From contig CAKPXP010000004.1 of NCBI GenBank assembly GCA_934202005.1, forward strand, positions 66,266 to 130,265: a stretch of DNA of 64,000 nucleotides. The letters run 5' to 3'. The notes under the pieces were generated by a model, which saw only the letters and a list, made by a program, of their open reading frames with translations, did no database searches and was not told the DNA's origin. A program made the translations under genes and the position numbers. This DNA is from an uncultured Selenomonas sp. (lineage in GTDB: Bacteria; Bacillota; Negativicutes; Selenomonadales; Selenomonadaceae). Numbering within the stretch: the stretch's first letter is position 1; each line of letters starts with the position of its first letter. This document shows positions 8,202 through 17,494 of this stretch, piece by piece.

Positions 8202-9227
8202 ATGAAAAAGACGTTGAAGGAGATTGCGGACTATGTCGGCGGCCGTATCGTCGGCGATGAGAATATCGTGATTTCCGGACTGGATAATATCGAGGGTGCG
8301 GGCGAGCATGACCTCACTTTCGCCGTCGAGCCTCATATCGAGGAGGCGAAGTCCACGCGCGCGGCGGCTGTCATGCTGCCGGAGGGTATTGAGGATTTCC
8401 CGCGCCCCGCGCTCTATGTCGCGGAGCCGCGGGCAGCCTTTGCCTCCCTGCTCGCGCTCTTTACGCCGAAGCTCGTCTTCCCGAAAGGCGTGAGCAGCGA
8501 GGCGCATATCGGCAAGGATGTAAAGCTCGGCGAGGATGTCACGGTCCTGCCGTTCGCCTGCGTGGATGATCACGCCGTGATCGGCGACCGCGTCACGCTC
8601 TATCCCGGCGTCTATGTCGGTCAGTACAGCGAGGTCGGGGAGGATACGGTCATCTACTCCAACGCGACCGTGCGCGAGCATTGCCGCGTCGGCAAGCGCT
8701 GCATCATCCACAGCTCGGCCGTCATCGGCTCGGACGGTTTCGGTTTCACGACGAAGGACGGCGTGCATACGAAGGTGCCGCAGGTCGGCAACGTCGTGCT
8801 CGAGGACGATGTCGAGATCGGCGCGCATGACGGCATCGACCGCGCGGCGATGGGCTCGACGGTCATCGGCCACGGCACGAAGATCGACAATCTCGTGCAC
8901 ATTGGTCACAACTGCAAGATCGGGCCGAACTGCCTCATCGTCGCGCAGACGGGCGTTTCCGGCTCGACGAATGTCGGCCACAACGTCACGTTCGGCGGCC
9001 AGGTCGGCACGGTGGGCCATATCAATATCGGTGCGAACTCCGTCTACGCCGCGCGCTCCGGCATCATCGGCGATATGCCGGAGGGCGTCTTCTGCGCGGG
9101 CTTCCCGGTGCAGAGCCACACGGAATGGCTGCGCATGCAAGCGGCGATGAAGCATCTGCCCGAGCTGCGCAAGGAAGTCAAGCGCCTCACGAAGGAGCTC
9201 GCGAAGCTGCAGGCGGCGAAGGAATAG
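8202..9227 (+). CDS. lpxD: UDP-3-O-acylglucosamine N-acyltransferase LpxD
   Basis: 341 aa, the usual length. LpxD adds the N-linked hydroxyacyl chain to UDP-3-O-acylglucosamine, the third step of lipid A synthesis, using acyl-ACP in the cytoplasm. Residues ~1-95 form the uridine-binding N-domain ('[19 protein letters not shown]', '[16 protein letters not shown]'), then a left-handed beta-helix built from hexapeptide repeats ('[19 protein letters not shown]...'), including the '[12 protein letters not shown]' loop and the catalytic-His context '[12 protein letters not shown]', and a C-terminal helical tail. ATG with GAGAGGGTGAGAG upstream. It shows that this organism makes lipopolysaccharide. 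Confidence 0.96.
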   Translation: MKKTLKEIADYVGGRIVGDENIVISGLDNIEGAGEHDLTFAVEPHIEEAKSTRAAAVMLPEGIEDFPRPALYVAEPRAAFASLLALFTPKLVFPKGVSSEAHIGKDVKLGEDVTVLPFACVDDHAVIGDRVTLYPGVYVGQYSEVGEDTVIYSNATVREHCRVGKRCIIHSSAVIGSDGFGFTTKDGVHTKVPQVGNVVLEDDVEIGAHDGIDRAAMGSTVIGHGTKIDNLVHIGHNCKIGPNCLIVAQTGVSGSTNVGHNVTFGGQVGTVGHINIGANSVYAARSGIIGDMPEGVFCAGFPVQSHTEWLRMQAAMKHLPELRKEVKRLTKELAKLQAAKE

Positions 9228-9237
9228 GAGGCAGCGC

Positions 9238-10149
9238 ATGCTTTCCTATTACATTCTGAAAGCCCTTGGTTTCCTCGCCTGCCTGCTGCCGCGCCGCGCC
9301 GCGGATGCGGTCGGCTGGGGACTTGGCTGGCTCGCCTGGCCGTTCGTACCGAAAAAGCGTCGGCGTCTCGCTGAGGAGAACGCCCGCCGCTGCCTCGGCT
9401 GCAGCGAGGCGGAGGCGGCGCGCATCGCGAAGGCATCCGCCGTGCGCTTCGGCCCCATGCTCATGGAGGTGCTGCGCTTCCCCGTCATCGAGAGGCACAT
9501 CGGCGACTACGTCGCCATCGAGGGCCTCCCGTACTTGCAGAAGGCGCTGGCGGAGGGCACAGGCGGCATCATCGCGACGGCGCACAGCGGCAACTGGGAG
9601 CTCATGGGCGGCGCGTTCGCGCTCGCGGGCATCCCGCTCGTCGGCGTCGCGCAGCAGCAGCGCTCGGCGGGCGCGGATCGCTTCATCGTCGAGCGGCGCA
9701 CGCAGATCGGCATGCACATCACCTACAAGAAGGGCGTGCGGGAGATGTTCGATATGCTCGCGCAGGGCTGGTTCATCGGACTCATCATGGATCAGGATCC
9801 CGCGAAGCGCGACGGCGTGCTCGTCGAGTTCTTCGGCCAGCCGACGAACTATTTCACAGGCGCGGCGGCCATGGGACGGTTCCGCCGCGCGCCCATCTTC
9901 CCTGCGTTCATGCACCGCGACGACGCGACGGGCCGCCACACGCTCATCGTTTCGCCGCCCATCTATACGGACCATACGAAGGACAAGCGCGCCGACATCC
10001 AGCGCACGACGCAGCGTCTCGCGGCGCTCACGGAGGCGCATATCCGGCAGTATCCCGAGGAATGGTTCTGGCTGCACGACCGCTGGAAATCCATCCGCGA
10101 GAGCTTTTCAAGAGAGGAGCTCGAGGCGTTTGAGAAACAGCAAAAATAA
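9238..10149 (+). CDS. Lysophospholipid acyltransferase, lipid A late acyltransferase (LpxL/HtrB family)
   Basis: 303 aa. Secondary acylation of lipid A from acyl-ACP at the inner membrane. The N-terminus has a membrane-associated helix with 'LLPRRAADAVGWGLGWLAWP'; the catalytic HX4E motif of the family is visible as 'HSGNWE' (~residues 116-121), followed by 'VGVAQQQRSAGADRF' and the second block 'DQDPAKRDGVLVEFFGQP'. It begins 10 nt after lpxD with AGGAGG upstream, so it is co-transcribed. LpxL and LpxM cannot be told apart by eye, so no symbol is given. Confidence 0.9.
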   Translation: MLSYYILKALGFLACLLPRRAADAVGWGLGWLAWPFVPKKRRRLAEENARRCLGCSEAEAARIAKASAVRFGPMLMEVLRFPVIERHIGDYVAIEGLPYLQKALAEGTGGIIATAHSGNWELMGGAFALAGIPLVGVAQQQRSAGADRFIVERRTQIGMHITYKKGVREMFDMLAQGWFIGLIMDQDPAKRDGVLVEFFGQPTNYFTGAAAMGRFRRAPIFPAFMHRDDATGRHTLIVSPPIYTDHTKDKRADIQRTTQRLAALTEAHIRQYPEEWFWLHDRWKSIRESFSREELEAFEKQQK

Positions 10150-10175
10150 AACCGCTGACGTAAGCAGCGGCTCTG

Positions 10176-10224
10176 AAAAATCCCTTTCCTGGCGCATCTC
10201 TGAGCGGCGGGAAAGGGATTTTAT
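10176..10224. terminator. Bidirectional terminator between convergent genes
   Basis: Inverted repeat AAAATCCCTTTCC / GGAAAGGGATTTT with a ~20-nt spacer, A-rich on the left and T-rich on the right, so it can stop transcription from both sides. A second small hairpin, CCGCTG-acgtaag-CAGCGG, lies just before it at 10152-10170. Confidence 0.75.
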
Positions 10225-10246
10225 ATTGCGGGGAATGTGCTGCGCC

Positions 10247-10576
10247 TCACGAGGTGAAGTGCACGAAGAGCGTCGCGAGAAAGAGGAGGACGGCGAGCAC
10301 CATCGTGACGAGGCTGGCGCGCTCGACGAGGACGGCGGCCTTCTCGCTGAGCTGCGCGTGGCGGCGGGCGTAAGTGAGGATGAGCGAGGCGGAGAGCAGG
10401 GCGTACATGCCGCGGCTCACGTTGTCGAACTGCATCCATTCTGCGATGGTCACGAACAACGTGAAGATTGTCACAGCCATGAGCACGTAGTCCTTGCCGA
10501 TTTTTTTCTCAGCAGGTTTGTTATCCGATTGCTTTTGATAGAGTTTTTCTTGCAACTTGCGATATTGTTTTGACAT
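10247..10576 (-). CDS. Small conserved-looking membrane protein of unknown function
   Basis: 109 aa on the minus strand, reading away from the regulator gene at 10909. A Lys/Gln-rich cytoplasmic N-terminus (~28 residues) precedes three predicted membrane helices: ~29-47 (DYVLMAVTIFTLFVTIAEW), ~55-70 (GMYALLSASLILTYA) and ~85-106 (LVTMVLAVLLFLATLFVHF). A GGAAAGAGG sequence lies upstream of the ATG on that strand. No family recognised. The regular helices and convergent terminator suggest a real, independently transcribed gene. Confidence 0.65.
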   Translation of the reverse strand: MSKQYRKLQEKLYQKQSDNKPAEKKIGKDYVLMAVTIFTLFVTIAEWMQFDNVSRGMYALLSASLILTYARRHAQLSEKAAVLVERASLVTMVLAVLLFLATLFVHFTS

Positions 10577-10747
10577 GGCGGTACCTCTTTCCTTGTATCA
10601 TCGCCTGTCGTGGCTCGGGGCCGCGCGGCAGGCGTGCGAATCTAGCTTATTATAGCATAGTTTGCCATGTCGTGGGAAATGACGCGCGTCAAGCGTAGGA
10701 GAATTTTGCGGTTTTTCGAGGGGAATGGTTGCAGTTCTCCGGGATGC

Positions 10748-10785
10748 TTGTTAAAATGAAGTGTACAAGTATACAAAGATATAAT
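10748..10785 (+). promoter_or_regulatory. Promoter/operator region of the AAA+ regulator
   Basis: The 332-nt gap between the two divergent genes holds TATAAT at 10780-10785, TTGTTA at 10748-10753 and an imperfect palindrome TGTACAAGTATACA at 10762-10775 between them. A palindrome at this position is where a repressor or autoregulator could bind; this is inference. The rest of 10577-10908 shows no gene; an A/T-rich leader runs up to the TTG start at 10909. Confidence 0.4.
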
Positions 10786-10908
10786 TTCTATAACGAATAA
10801 GTGATAGAGATCATGATGCAGCGTGGGGGCGCGCAGGGAACTTGTTTGCTGCTCTACGGCGCGCCGCGCTGTATTCCTGGGCAAAATTTTATGAAAGGAG
10901 CGAGTTCT

Positions 10909-12828
10909 TTGATTCGAGAACATCGCAGCCGCGAGAAGCTGGAAAGCTACTACGAAAAATTCACAGAGGAAGGCATCCTCGATCCGAATGTCCATCCCTG
11001 GGTCGCTGCGTCCTGGCAGCAGAGCCGGGCGCTCGGCGTGCCGCGGGAGAAGATGAGCACCGAGAAGCGCTTTTCACCGGAGGAGTTCCATCGCCTGCAG
11101 GCGAAGCACGAGGACGCCATCGCCTATCTCATGAAGCTCAGCGAGGGAATTCGCGAGTTCTTCCAGGAGTACAATCTCTCGCTCCTGCTCATCGACGCGG
11201 ACTGCGTCGTGCTCAAGAGCTACAGCCTGCCGTTCTACCAGATGACGCCGGGCGAGATCGAAGGCGCGCGCGTCGGCGTCGAGGAGGTCGGCACGTCGAG
11301 CATCAGCGTGGCCTATGAGCATCAGACGCCGTTCTGGATGTTCGGCCCGGAGATGTGGGTGAAGGAGTGCCAGCTCGGCGACGCCTGCACGGCGCCCGTG
11401 AAGATCAACGGCGAATGCCAGTATCTCATCACGCTCGTCTCGATGGAGCAGATCGAGCTGCCGCAGGATGCCGTGATCTCCCTGCTGCTCACGATGAAGA
11501 CGGCACTCGAGGCGCATCTGACGGAGTCGGTGCGCATCAAGGCGGAGGAGGCCATCCTCGACGCGACGCCGTTCGCGGTCTACCATGTGCTGCCGGGCGG
11601 CGAGGTCGCCTATACGAACCAGCTCGGCAAGGAGCGGCTCACGCGCATCGGCGCGAAGCAGGAGCATGAGACGGGCCGCCGCCTCAACCTCAACGACGTG
11701 ATCCTGAACTACGAGCATACGCCGATCTACAAGGGCTTTCGCGGCGTGCCGTCCTATAACAAGGAGGTCACGTGGATCACGACCGCGAAGACGTATGAGG
11801 ACATCACGACGGTCGTACCGCTCGAGCGCGACGAGGAGCAGGCGGTGAAGTCGGTCGTCGTCGTCTCGATGCCGATCGAGGATCTGCGGACGCTCGTCGC
11901 GCATGCGGCGGGCTACACGGCGAAATACAGCCTGCAGTCGATGGTCGGCAGCGGCGCATCGTTCCAGAGCGTGCGCGAAAAGGCGGCGCGCGTCGCCCGC
12001 AACAAGCATCATGTGCTCATCCAGGGCGAGGCCGGCACGGGCAAGCAGCGCATGGCGCACGGCATCCATCAGGCGAGCCCGCGCGCGGCAGGCCCGCTCA
12101 TCTCGCTGCGCTGCGGCGACGCGACGCCGGAGCTCTTGGAGCAGGAGCTCTTCGGCATCGTGCTGAACCAGGATGTGAGCCATCAGGGGCGGCTCGAGCT
12201 CGCCTCGGGCGGCACGCTCTTCCTCGACGAGATCGAGAAGATGCCGAAGCAGATCGCCGAGGAGCTCGCACAGGCGCTCATGACGGGCAAGACGCACCGC
12301 ATCGGCGAGAAGAACGTGGAGCGCACGATCGATGTGCGCATCATCGCCGCCTGCGACAGCGACCTCAAGCGCCTCACGGAGCGCGGCCTTTTCTCCAAGG
12401 CGCTCTACGACATCATCTCGAAGAGCGTCATCCGCGTGCCGTCTTTGCGCAGCCGCCGCGAGGATATCCCGGAGCTCGCGCGCCACATTGTGAGCGAGCT
12501 CGCGGAGCAGCACCAGATGGAGTCGAAGACGCTCGCGGACGAGACGATCGGCGTCCTCGAGAAATACGACTGGCCGGGCAATATCAAGCAGCTCCAGAGC
12601 GTGCTCGAGTACGCCTTCTTCAACACAAAGGCGCCGGTCATCGCGCCCGGCGACATCAGCCTCATGGGCGATGTGAAGCCGGACAACAAGTGGAAAGAGG
12701 ACAAGGACGTCTTCGTCAAAGCGTGGCAGGCCGCGGGCGGCAACGTGAGCCGTCTCGCGAACCTCCTCAACGTGAGCCGCGTGACGCTGTACCGCTATCT
12801 CAAGAAATACCATCTCGAAAAGAAATAA
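10909..12828 (+). CDS. AAA+ enhancer-binding-type regulator (GAF-PAS-AAA-Fis HTH) lacking the GAFTGA motif
   Basis: 639 aa from TTG 10909, chosen because AAAGGAG lies 8 nt upstream; an in-frame ATG at 10891 lacks a site. Order: GAF-like sensor (~20-210), PAS-like segment (~220-330), sigma-54-type AAA+ ATPase (~345-585) and a Fis-type HTH at the end (~605-637, 'GGNVSRLANLLNVSRVTLYRY'). Walker A is GEAGTGKQ (~372) and Walker B is GGTLFLDEIE. The overall plan matches AcoR-type regulators. The loop that should read GAFTGA, between 'ELFG' and 'GRLELASGG', reads 'IVLNQDVSHQ' instead, so contact with sigma-54 is unlikely; it may act with sigma-70, as TyrR does. The inducer is unknown. Confidence 0.88.
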   Translation: MIREHRSREKLESYYEKFTEEGILDPNVHPWVAASWQQSRALGVPREKMSTEKRFSPEEFHRLQAKHEDAIAYLMKLSEGIREFFQEYNLSLLLIDADCVVLKSYSLPFYQMTPGEIEGARVGVEEVGTSSISVAYEHQTPFWMFGPEMWVKECQLGDACTAPVKINGECQYLITLVSMEQIELPQDAVISLLLTMKTALEAHLTESVRIKAEEAILDATPFAVYHVLPGGEVAYTNQLGKERLTRIGAKQEHETGRRLNLNDVILNYEHTPIYKGFRGVPSYNKEVTWITTAKTYEDITTVVPLERDEEQAVKSVVVVSMPIEDLRTLVAHAAGYTAKYSLQSMVGSGASFQSVREKAARVARNKHHVLIQGEAGTGKQRMAHGIHQASPRAAGPLISLRCGDATPELLEQELFGIVLNQDVSHQGRLELASGGTLFLDEIEKMPKQIAEELAQALMTGKTHRIGEKNVERTIDVRIIAACDSDLKRLTERGLFSKALYDIISKSVIRVPSLRSRREDIPELARHIVSELAEQHQMESKTLADETIGVLEKYDWPGNIKQLQSVLEYAFFNTKAPVIAPGDISLMGDVKPDNKWKEDKDVFVKAWQAAGGNVSRLANLLNVSRVTLYRYLKKYHLEKK

Positions 12829-12840
12829 AGGAGAGTTTTT

Positions 12841-13491
12841 GTGCGTTTAAGAAGGAAACCCTGGGTGGATGAGGCCATCCATGATTTTGATGCGTTCGTA
12901 TTCCCGAAGGATGCGCCCGCGAGCGAGGCGGAGCAGGGGCGCTGGGCAGAGGTGTTCGGCCGGCAGGCGCCGCTTCATGTGGAGCTCGGCACGGGCAAGG
13001 GCGATTTCATCAGCCAGCTCGCCGAACGCGAGTCGGATGTGAATTTCATCGGCATCGAGGCGCAGCAGGATGTACTCTACGCGGCGGCGAAGAAGGTCGC
13101 GGAGAAGGAGCTTCGGAATGTGCGTCTGCTCGTCTTTGACATCAACGGCATCGAGCGGATTTTCGCGTCCGGCGAGGTGGACAGGTTCTATATCAATTTC
13201 TGCGATCCGTGGCCGAAGAAGCGGCATTACAAGCGCCGCCTGACGTATGTCGGCTTCCTCGAGAAATACCGCCGCCTGCTCAAGCAGGGCGGAGAGCTCC
13301 ATTTCAAGACGGACAACCATCCGCTCTTCCTGTTCTCGCTCGGCCAGTTCGAGGAGGCAGGGCTCACGGTGCGCGATGTCTCGTACGACCTCCACGCGGA
13401 AAACCGGCCCGACAACATCATGACGGAGTATGAACGGAAATTCAGCGGCTTCGGCGAGAAAATCCATCGCTGCGAAGTCGTGTTCCCCTGA
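12841..13491 (+). CDS. trmB: tRNA (guanine-N7-)-methyltransferase TrmB
   Basis: 216 aa, GTG start with AAAGGAG upstream, 12 nt after the regulator. TrmB uses S-adenosylmethionine to methylate G46 of tRNAs. Family landmarks: 'LHVELGTGKGDFISQLAE' (SAM-binding motif I, ~residues 39-56), 'NFIGIEAQQDVLYAAAKKV', the hallmark 'INFCDPWPKKRHYKRRLTYV' (~residues 118-137) and a C-terminal 'TEYERKFSGFGEKIHRCEV'. Length and motifs are complete, so it should be active. Confidence 0.95.
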   Translation: MRLRRKPWVDEAIHDFDAFVFPKDAPASEAEQGRWAEVFGRQAPLHVELGTGKGDFISQLAERESDVNFIGIEAQQDVLYAAAKKVAEKELRNVRLLVFDINGIERIFASGEVDRFYINFCDPWPKKRHYKRRLTYVGFLEKYRRLLKQGGELHFKTDNHPLFLFSLGQFEEAGLTVRDVSYDLHAENRPDNIMTEYERKFSGFGEKIHRCEVVFP

Positions 13492-13505
13492 GGGAGGCGG
13501 CACAC

Positions 13506-14765
13506 TTGGTGGAAAAGGGAGAAGCGGCGGCAGCGCCGCGCTCGCCGCTCGTGCGGAAGAAGTTCTGGAGCAGCGATATGGAGGCCGTCTTCGGTATCAC
13601 GCTCGTGCTGCTCGTCCTCGGCACGGTCAATGTCTTCAGTTCGAGCTTCGTATCGGCGGAGCTGAGGTTTGATGACGCGTATTTCTTCTTGAAGCGGCAT
13701 CTCATCTCCATGTCGCTGGGCCTCGTGCTGTTCTTCATCGGCGCACGCGCGGACTACCATATCTGGCGGAAACTGATGCCCTGGGTGCTGGCACTCACGG
13801 TGCTTGCGCTTGTGGCCGTGTTTTTTATCGGCCCGGAGGTCAACGGCGCGCGGCGCTGGCTGCCGCTGCCGTTCATGCAGGTGCAGCCGGCGGAGGGCGC
13901 GAAGCTCGTCGCCATCATGCTCGCGTCAGCGTCGATGGCTGCGCGCGTGCGCCACAAGGCGCGCGTGAGTCCCATCAATCTGCAGTATGCCTGCATCCTC
14001 GTCATGGCGGCGCTCGTCGAGAAAGAGCCGGACATGGGGACGGCCTGCGTCATCATCGGCGTCCCCATCGTCCTCTATCTCGTGGCCGCGCAGCTGCCGC
14101 TGCGGCGGCTGCTCGCGGTGCTCGCGGCGCTTGCGGCAGGTGCCGCTTATTTCATCATGTCGCAGACCTACCGCATCGAGCGCGTCCGCATCATGTGGGA
14201 TCCCTGGCAGGACGCGCAGAATGCCGGCTACCAGATCGTGCAGTCGCTCTCGACCATCGGCTCGGGAGAGTTCCTCGGCATGGGACTCGGCGTGGGCGTG
14301 AGCAAGTATGACTATCTGCCTGAGGCGCATACGGACTTCGCTTTCGCGATTTTCTGCCAGGAGAACGGCTACCTCGGCGCGCTCTTCGTTTTCATCTTCT
14401 ACACGGCACTCGCCGTCTACGGTGCCCGCATCGCGGACAAGGCGAGCGACCGCTACGGCCAGCTCCTCGCGTTCGGCATCGTCGTGCTCGTCGTCGGCCA
14501 GGCGATCTGCAACATGCTCATGGTCGGCGGCGTGTTCCCCGTCGTCGGCGTGCCGCTGCCCTTCATCAGCTACGGCGGCAGCTCGCTCATCTTCACGCTG
14601 CTCTCTATGGGCATCCTCGTGAGCATCGGCAGGATCGGCGAGGTGGCGCGGCGCGATCGTGCGCGGGCTCGGGCGGAGGCGGAGGCGCGCGAGGACGCGC
14701 CGCGCCCGCATATCGGCCTGCGCCTCGTGCGGGGACAGAGGACACCTTCCGGAGGTAAGAAATGA
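13506..14765 (+). CDS. FtsW/RodA/SpoVE-family (SEDS) peptidoglycan polymerase
   Basis: 419 aa. TTG 13506 is favoured (GAGGGAGG ends 8 nt upstream); a GTG at 13509 is the alternative. About ten membrane helices. SEDS landmarks: 'GPEVNGARRWLPLP', 'LVEKEPDMGTA', 'PEAHTDFAFAIFCQENGYLG' and the terminal 'PVVGVPLPFISYGGSSLI', all typical of FtsW/SpoVE. These proteins polymerise glycan strands from lipid II together with a class B PBP. A C-terminal Arg/Ala/Glu-rich cytoplasmic tail follows the last helix. Not placed in the classical mra/mur cluster here, so it may be a second SEDS paralogue; FtsW and RodA cannot be separated with certainty. Confidence 0.9.
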   Translation: MVEKGEAAAAPRSPLVRKKFWSSDMEAVFGITLVLLVLGTVNVFSSSFVSAELRFDDAYFFLKRHLISMSLGLVLFFIGARADYHIWRKLMPWVLALTVLALVAVFFIGPEVNGARRWLPLPFMQVQPAEGAKLVAIMLASASMAARVRHKARVSPINLQYACILVMAALVEKEPDMGTACVIIGVPIVLYLVAAQLPLRRLLAVLAALAAGAAYFIMSQTYRIERVRIMWDPWQDAQNAGYQIVQSLSTIGSGEFLGMGLGVGVSKYDYLPEAHTDFAFAIFCQENGYLGALFVFIFYTALAVYGARIADKASDRYGQLLAFGIVVLVVGQAICNMLMVGGVFPVVGVPLPFISYGGSSLIFTLLSMGILVSIGRIGEVARRDRARARAEAEAREDAPRPHIGLRLVRGQRTPSGGKK

Positions 14766-15916
14766 ACCCGTTTTCCTTTCTCTTTGTGATCTGCGCGCTG
14801 CTGGCGATCGTGTTCCTGCTGCACTGGCTGGCCTTGCGGCAGGTATTTCCCGAGCGGTGGGCGTGTCGGCTGCAGCGGCTCTCCCTTGCGGCTGTGCTGC
14901 TCACGGCACTTGGCCTCGTGCTCGGGCCGTATGTGCGCCGCTATCTGCCGGTGCCGCCGGGCGTATTGCTGCAGGCGGCGGTCATGATATTTGTGACAGA
15001 GGCGCTGCTCGTCCTCCTCGTGGCGATCGGCGTGCTCTGGCAGCGGCTCGCGGGGCTGCGCGGTCCCGTGCGCGTGGACTGGGGGCGGCGCCGGCTGCTG
15101 CGGCATGCGGCGGCGTATCCCGCGCTCGCGCTCGCGGGCGGGCTTTACGGCGGCCTCTATGAAAAGTCGGCGACCGTGGTGCGGGAGCACATCCTGCCCG
15201 TCGCTGAGCTCCCTGCGTCGCTGCGGGGGTTCCGCATCGCGCAGCTCAGCGATGTCCACCTCGGCTGGTTCTTCTCGCTCGAGGATTATCGGCAGCTGCT
15301 CGAGCGCACGGCGGCGGGCGCGCCGGACGCACTCGTCCTGACGGGCGATATCTTCGATGACGACGCGCTCAACGGGCGTGCGGTCGCGCTCACGGCGCAG
15401 TATGCCGCACGGTTTCCGCAGGGCATCTGGTATATCTACGGCAACCATGAGCATCGGCGCAACCTGCCCGCCATCCGCGCGGCCCTGCAAGAGACGGAGA
15501 TCCATCTGCTCGTCAACGAGGCGGCGCCTGTGACGGCGGGGGAGCAGCCGCTCTATTTCGCGGGCGTGGACTATCCGTTCGCGCACGGCGAGGCGTTCCG
15601 GGAGCAGCGCAGGGCGTTTGCCGCGCAGGCGTTCGCATCAGTGCCGCAGGGGGCAGTGACGGTGCTGCTCGCGCATCATCCGGAGTTCATCGACGACGGC
15701 GCGGCGCACGGTGCGGCGCTCACGCTCACGGGCCATACGCATGGCTGCCAGTTCGGCGTGCTCGGCTTGCCGCTTTTGCCGCTGTTCAAGTACAACCGCG
15801 GTCTCGTGCACGCAGGAGGGCACACGGGCTATGTACACAGCGGCAACGGCAGCTGGTTCCCGTGCCGCATCGGCTGCCCGCCGGAGATCGCGTATTTCAC
15901 GCTGCGGCGGGCGTAG
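14762..15916 (+). CDS. Membrane-anchored metallophosphoesterase (YaeI-like)
   Basis: 384 aa, start codon overlapping the previous stop (ATGA). The first ~150 residues contain four hydrophobic segments. The rest is a calcineurin-type phosphoesterase with all metal-binding blocks: 'QLSDVHLGWF' (D-x-H), 'LTGDIFDDD' (GD), 'YGNHEHRRN' (GNHE), 'LLAHHPEF' and 'TGHTHGCQFG' (GHxH). Such proteins hydrolyse phosphodiesters or phospholipid-linked pyrophosphates in the envelope; YaeI-type enzymes have been tied to UDP-diacylglucosamine or other lipid substrates. Translational coupling to a cell-wall polymerase suggests an envelope role, but the substrate is not determinable here. Confidence 0.85.
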   Translation: MNPFSFLFVICALLAIVFLLHWLALRQVFPERWACRLQRLSLAAVLLTALGLVLGPYVRRYLPVPPGVLLQAAVMIFVTEALLVLLVAIGVLWQRLAGLRGPVRVDWGRRRLLRHAAAYPALALAGGLYGGLYEKSATVVREHILPVAELPASLRGFRIAQLSDVHLGWFFSLEDYRQLLERTAAGAPDALVLTGDIFDDDALNGRAVALTAQYAARFPQGIWYIYGNHEHRRNLPAIRAALQETEIHLLVNEAAPVTAGEQPLYFAGVDYPFAHGEAFREQRRAFAAQAFASVPQGAVTVLLAHHPEFIDDGAAHGAALTLTGHTHGCQFGVLGLPLLPLFKYNRGLVHAGGHTGYVHSGNGSWFPCRIGCPPEIAYFTLRRA

Positions 15917-15949
15917 GCGGCGCTATGGCGGCGCGATGGGAGGAGCGTC

Positions 15950-17494
15950 ATGACGGAGAGAGAACGGGCAGCGCTGCGGGACATCCGCGCGCAGCTCGCG
16001 CGCGGCGAGGCGGAGGCGGCGCTCGCCGCGCTCAGAGCGCTGCGGGAGACAGCTTCGCCGGAGTTTCGCGCGCGCGATCTCTGGCGCGTGCACGAGCTTT
16101 TCGGCGCGGCGTTCCGGCTGCTCGGCGACGCGGCTGGCTGCGCGCAGGCGTACTATGAGGCGGCGCGCGCTGACCGCTTCCTGCGCAGCCAGCGCGCGCA
16201 CTATTCCTCTTATCTCTTTGCGCTGCATTACTTGCCGGGAATCTCGGCGGCGGCGCTCGCGGCGCAGCATTTCGCCTGCGGCCGCCTCTATGAGACGACG
16301 GAGGACGAGGGCGCGGGGGCGCGGGCAGTGCCCCCGCGCCCTCTTTCGCGTGGCGGGGGAGCGGCTGGTGCTGCACGGCCGCTGCGCGTGGGCTTTCTCG
16401 CGCCGGATTTCCATGATTCCGCCGCCGCGCGGTTCTACGATGTATTTTTTGACCTGCCGCGCCGTGCGTTCACGTTGTATGCGTACAGCCTCGCGGCGGA
16501 GGAGGACGCGCTGACGGCCTCCGTGCGCGCGCGCACCGCCGCCTATCGCGTGCTCGCGGGGGAGGGCATCGCGGCGGCGGCGGATATCGTGCGCGCCGAC
16601 AGGCTCGATGTGCTCGTCGATCTCGGCGGCCATACGGCGGGCGGGGGCACGCTCCCCCTCCTCGCGCGGCGGCTCGCGCCTGTGCAGCTCGAGGCCGTCG
16701 GCTGGTTCGATACGACGGGCGTTCCGGGTGTCGACGCGCTGCTCACGGACGGCGTGATGGACGGCGCGGGCGCGGCGCGGCTCTTCACGGAGCGGCTCTG
16801 CCGCCTGCCGCACGCCTGGTGCTTCACGCCGACGGCGGCGATGCGCGCGCTGGCCGCGCAGGCGAGAGAGGCGCAGGCGAGAGGGACGGAGGATGCGCGA
16901 GGTACTCAGGCGGGCGCAGTGGCGGGCGGCGTGACGTTTGCCGCGTTCGGGAATTTCCTCAAGATCTCCGACGCGGTGCTCGCCGCCTGGCAAGAGATCC
17001 TCTGCCGACTGCCCGCGGCGCGGCTCGTGCTGCAGGACACGCTGCGCGCGCCGGTACGCGTGCGCGTCCTGCGGGCACGCCTCGCGGCGCAGGGCCTGCC
17101 GCTCGCGCGCGTCGCCGTGCGCATGGGGGAGGATGGCTACCTCGCCGCGCTCGCGCGCGCGGATGTCGTGCTCGATACGTTCCCCTATCCGGGCGGCGCG
17201 ATGACGGCGACGGCGCTTGCGCTCGGCGTACCCGTGCTGACGCTCGCGGGCAGCCACCACAGCGCGCGCGTCGGCCGCTCGCTGCTCACGGCGGCGGGCC
17301 ATCCGGAGCTCATCGCGGCGGACGCCGCGGACTATGTGCGCACGGCCTGCGAGCTCGCGCGGGACAGCGGCCGGCGGGCGCGCCTGCGCGCGGATCTCCT
17401 GCGGCAGCAGACGGAGGAGGCCATCGCGGCGCGGCGCGCGGACTATCTGCGCCATTTCGCGGCGGCGCTGCGGCAGCTTGCGGGCGGCGCATGA
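15950..17494 (+). CDS. GT41-like (O-GlcNAc transferase/SPINDLY-type) glycosyltransferase
   Basis: 514 aa, ATG with GGGAGGAG upstream. Residues ~1-120 are helical, TPR-like. The catalytic part has the family blocks in order: 'LRVGFLAPDFHDSAAARFY', 'LDVLVDLGGHTAGGG' (~residue 220), 'PVQLEAVGWFDTTGVPGVD', 'VTFAAFGNFLKISDAVLAAW' and the nucleotide-binding 'LDTFPYPGGAMTATALALG' (~residue 407). GT41 enzymes put a sugar on Ser/Thr of proteins. The usual 'GGGTTCDAL' reads 'GGAMTATAL', and a ~35-residue Ala/Arg insert (~300-325) is present, so it is a diverged member. It is far from the main island and has a coupled methyltransferase-like neighbour. Confidence 0.82.
   Translation: MTERERAALRDIRAQLARGEAEAALAALRALRETASPEFRARDLWRVHELFGAAFRLLGDAAGCAQAYYEAARADRFLRSQRAHYSSYLFALHYLPGISAAALAAQHFACGRLYETTEDEGAGARAVPPRPLSRGGGAAGAARPLRVGFLAPDFHDSAAARFYDVFFDLPRRAFTLYAYSLAAEEDALTASVRARTAAYRVLAGEGIAAAADIVRADRLDVLVDLGGHTAGGGTLPLLARRLAPVQLEAVGWFDTTGVPGVDALLTDGVMDGAGAARLFTERLCRLPHAWCFTPTAAMRALAAQAREAQARGTEDARGTQAGAVAGGVTFAAFGNFLKISDAVLAAWQEILCRLPAARLVLQDTLRAPVRVRVLRARLAAQGLPLARVAVRMGEDGYLAALARADVVLDTFPYPGGAMTATALALGVPVLTLAGSHHSARVGRSLLTAAGHPELIAADAADYVRTACELARDSGRRARLRADLLRQQTEEAIAARRADYLRHFAAALRQLAGGA

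Noticed and set aside
11074..12813. 579-codon open frame on the minus strand
   Set aside because: It is the antisense shadow of the AAA+ regulator, which has full domain motifs; long spurious frames are common at this GC content. The minus frame is Arg/His/Asp-rich with no recognisable domain or ribosome-binding site.
15923..17455. 510-codon open frame on the minus strand opposite the GT41-like gene
   Set aside because: Arg/Ala-rich without motifs; the plus strand carries all GT41 blocks.
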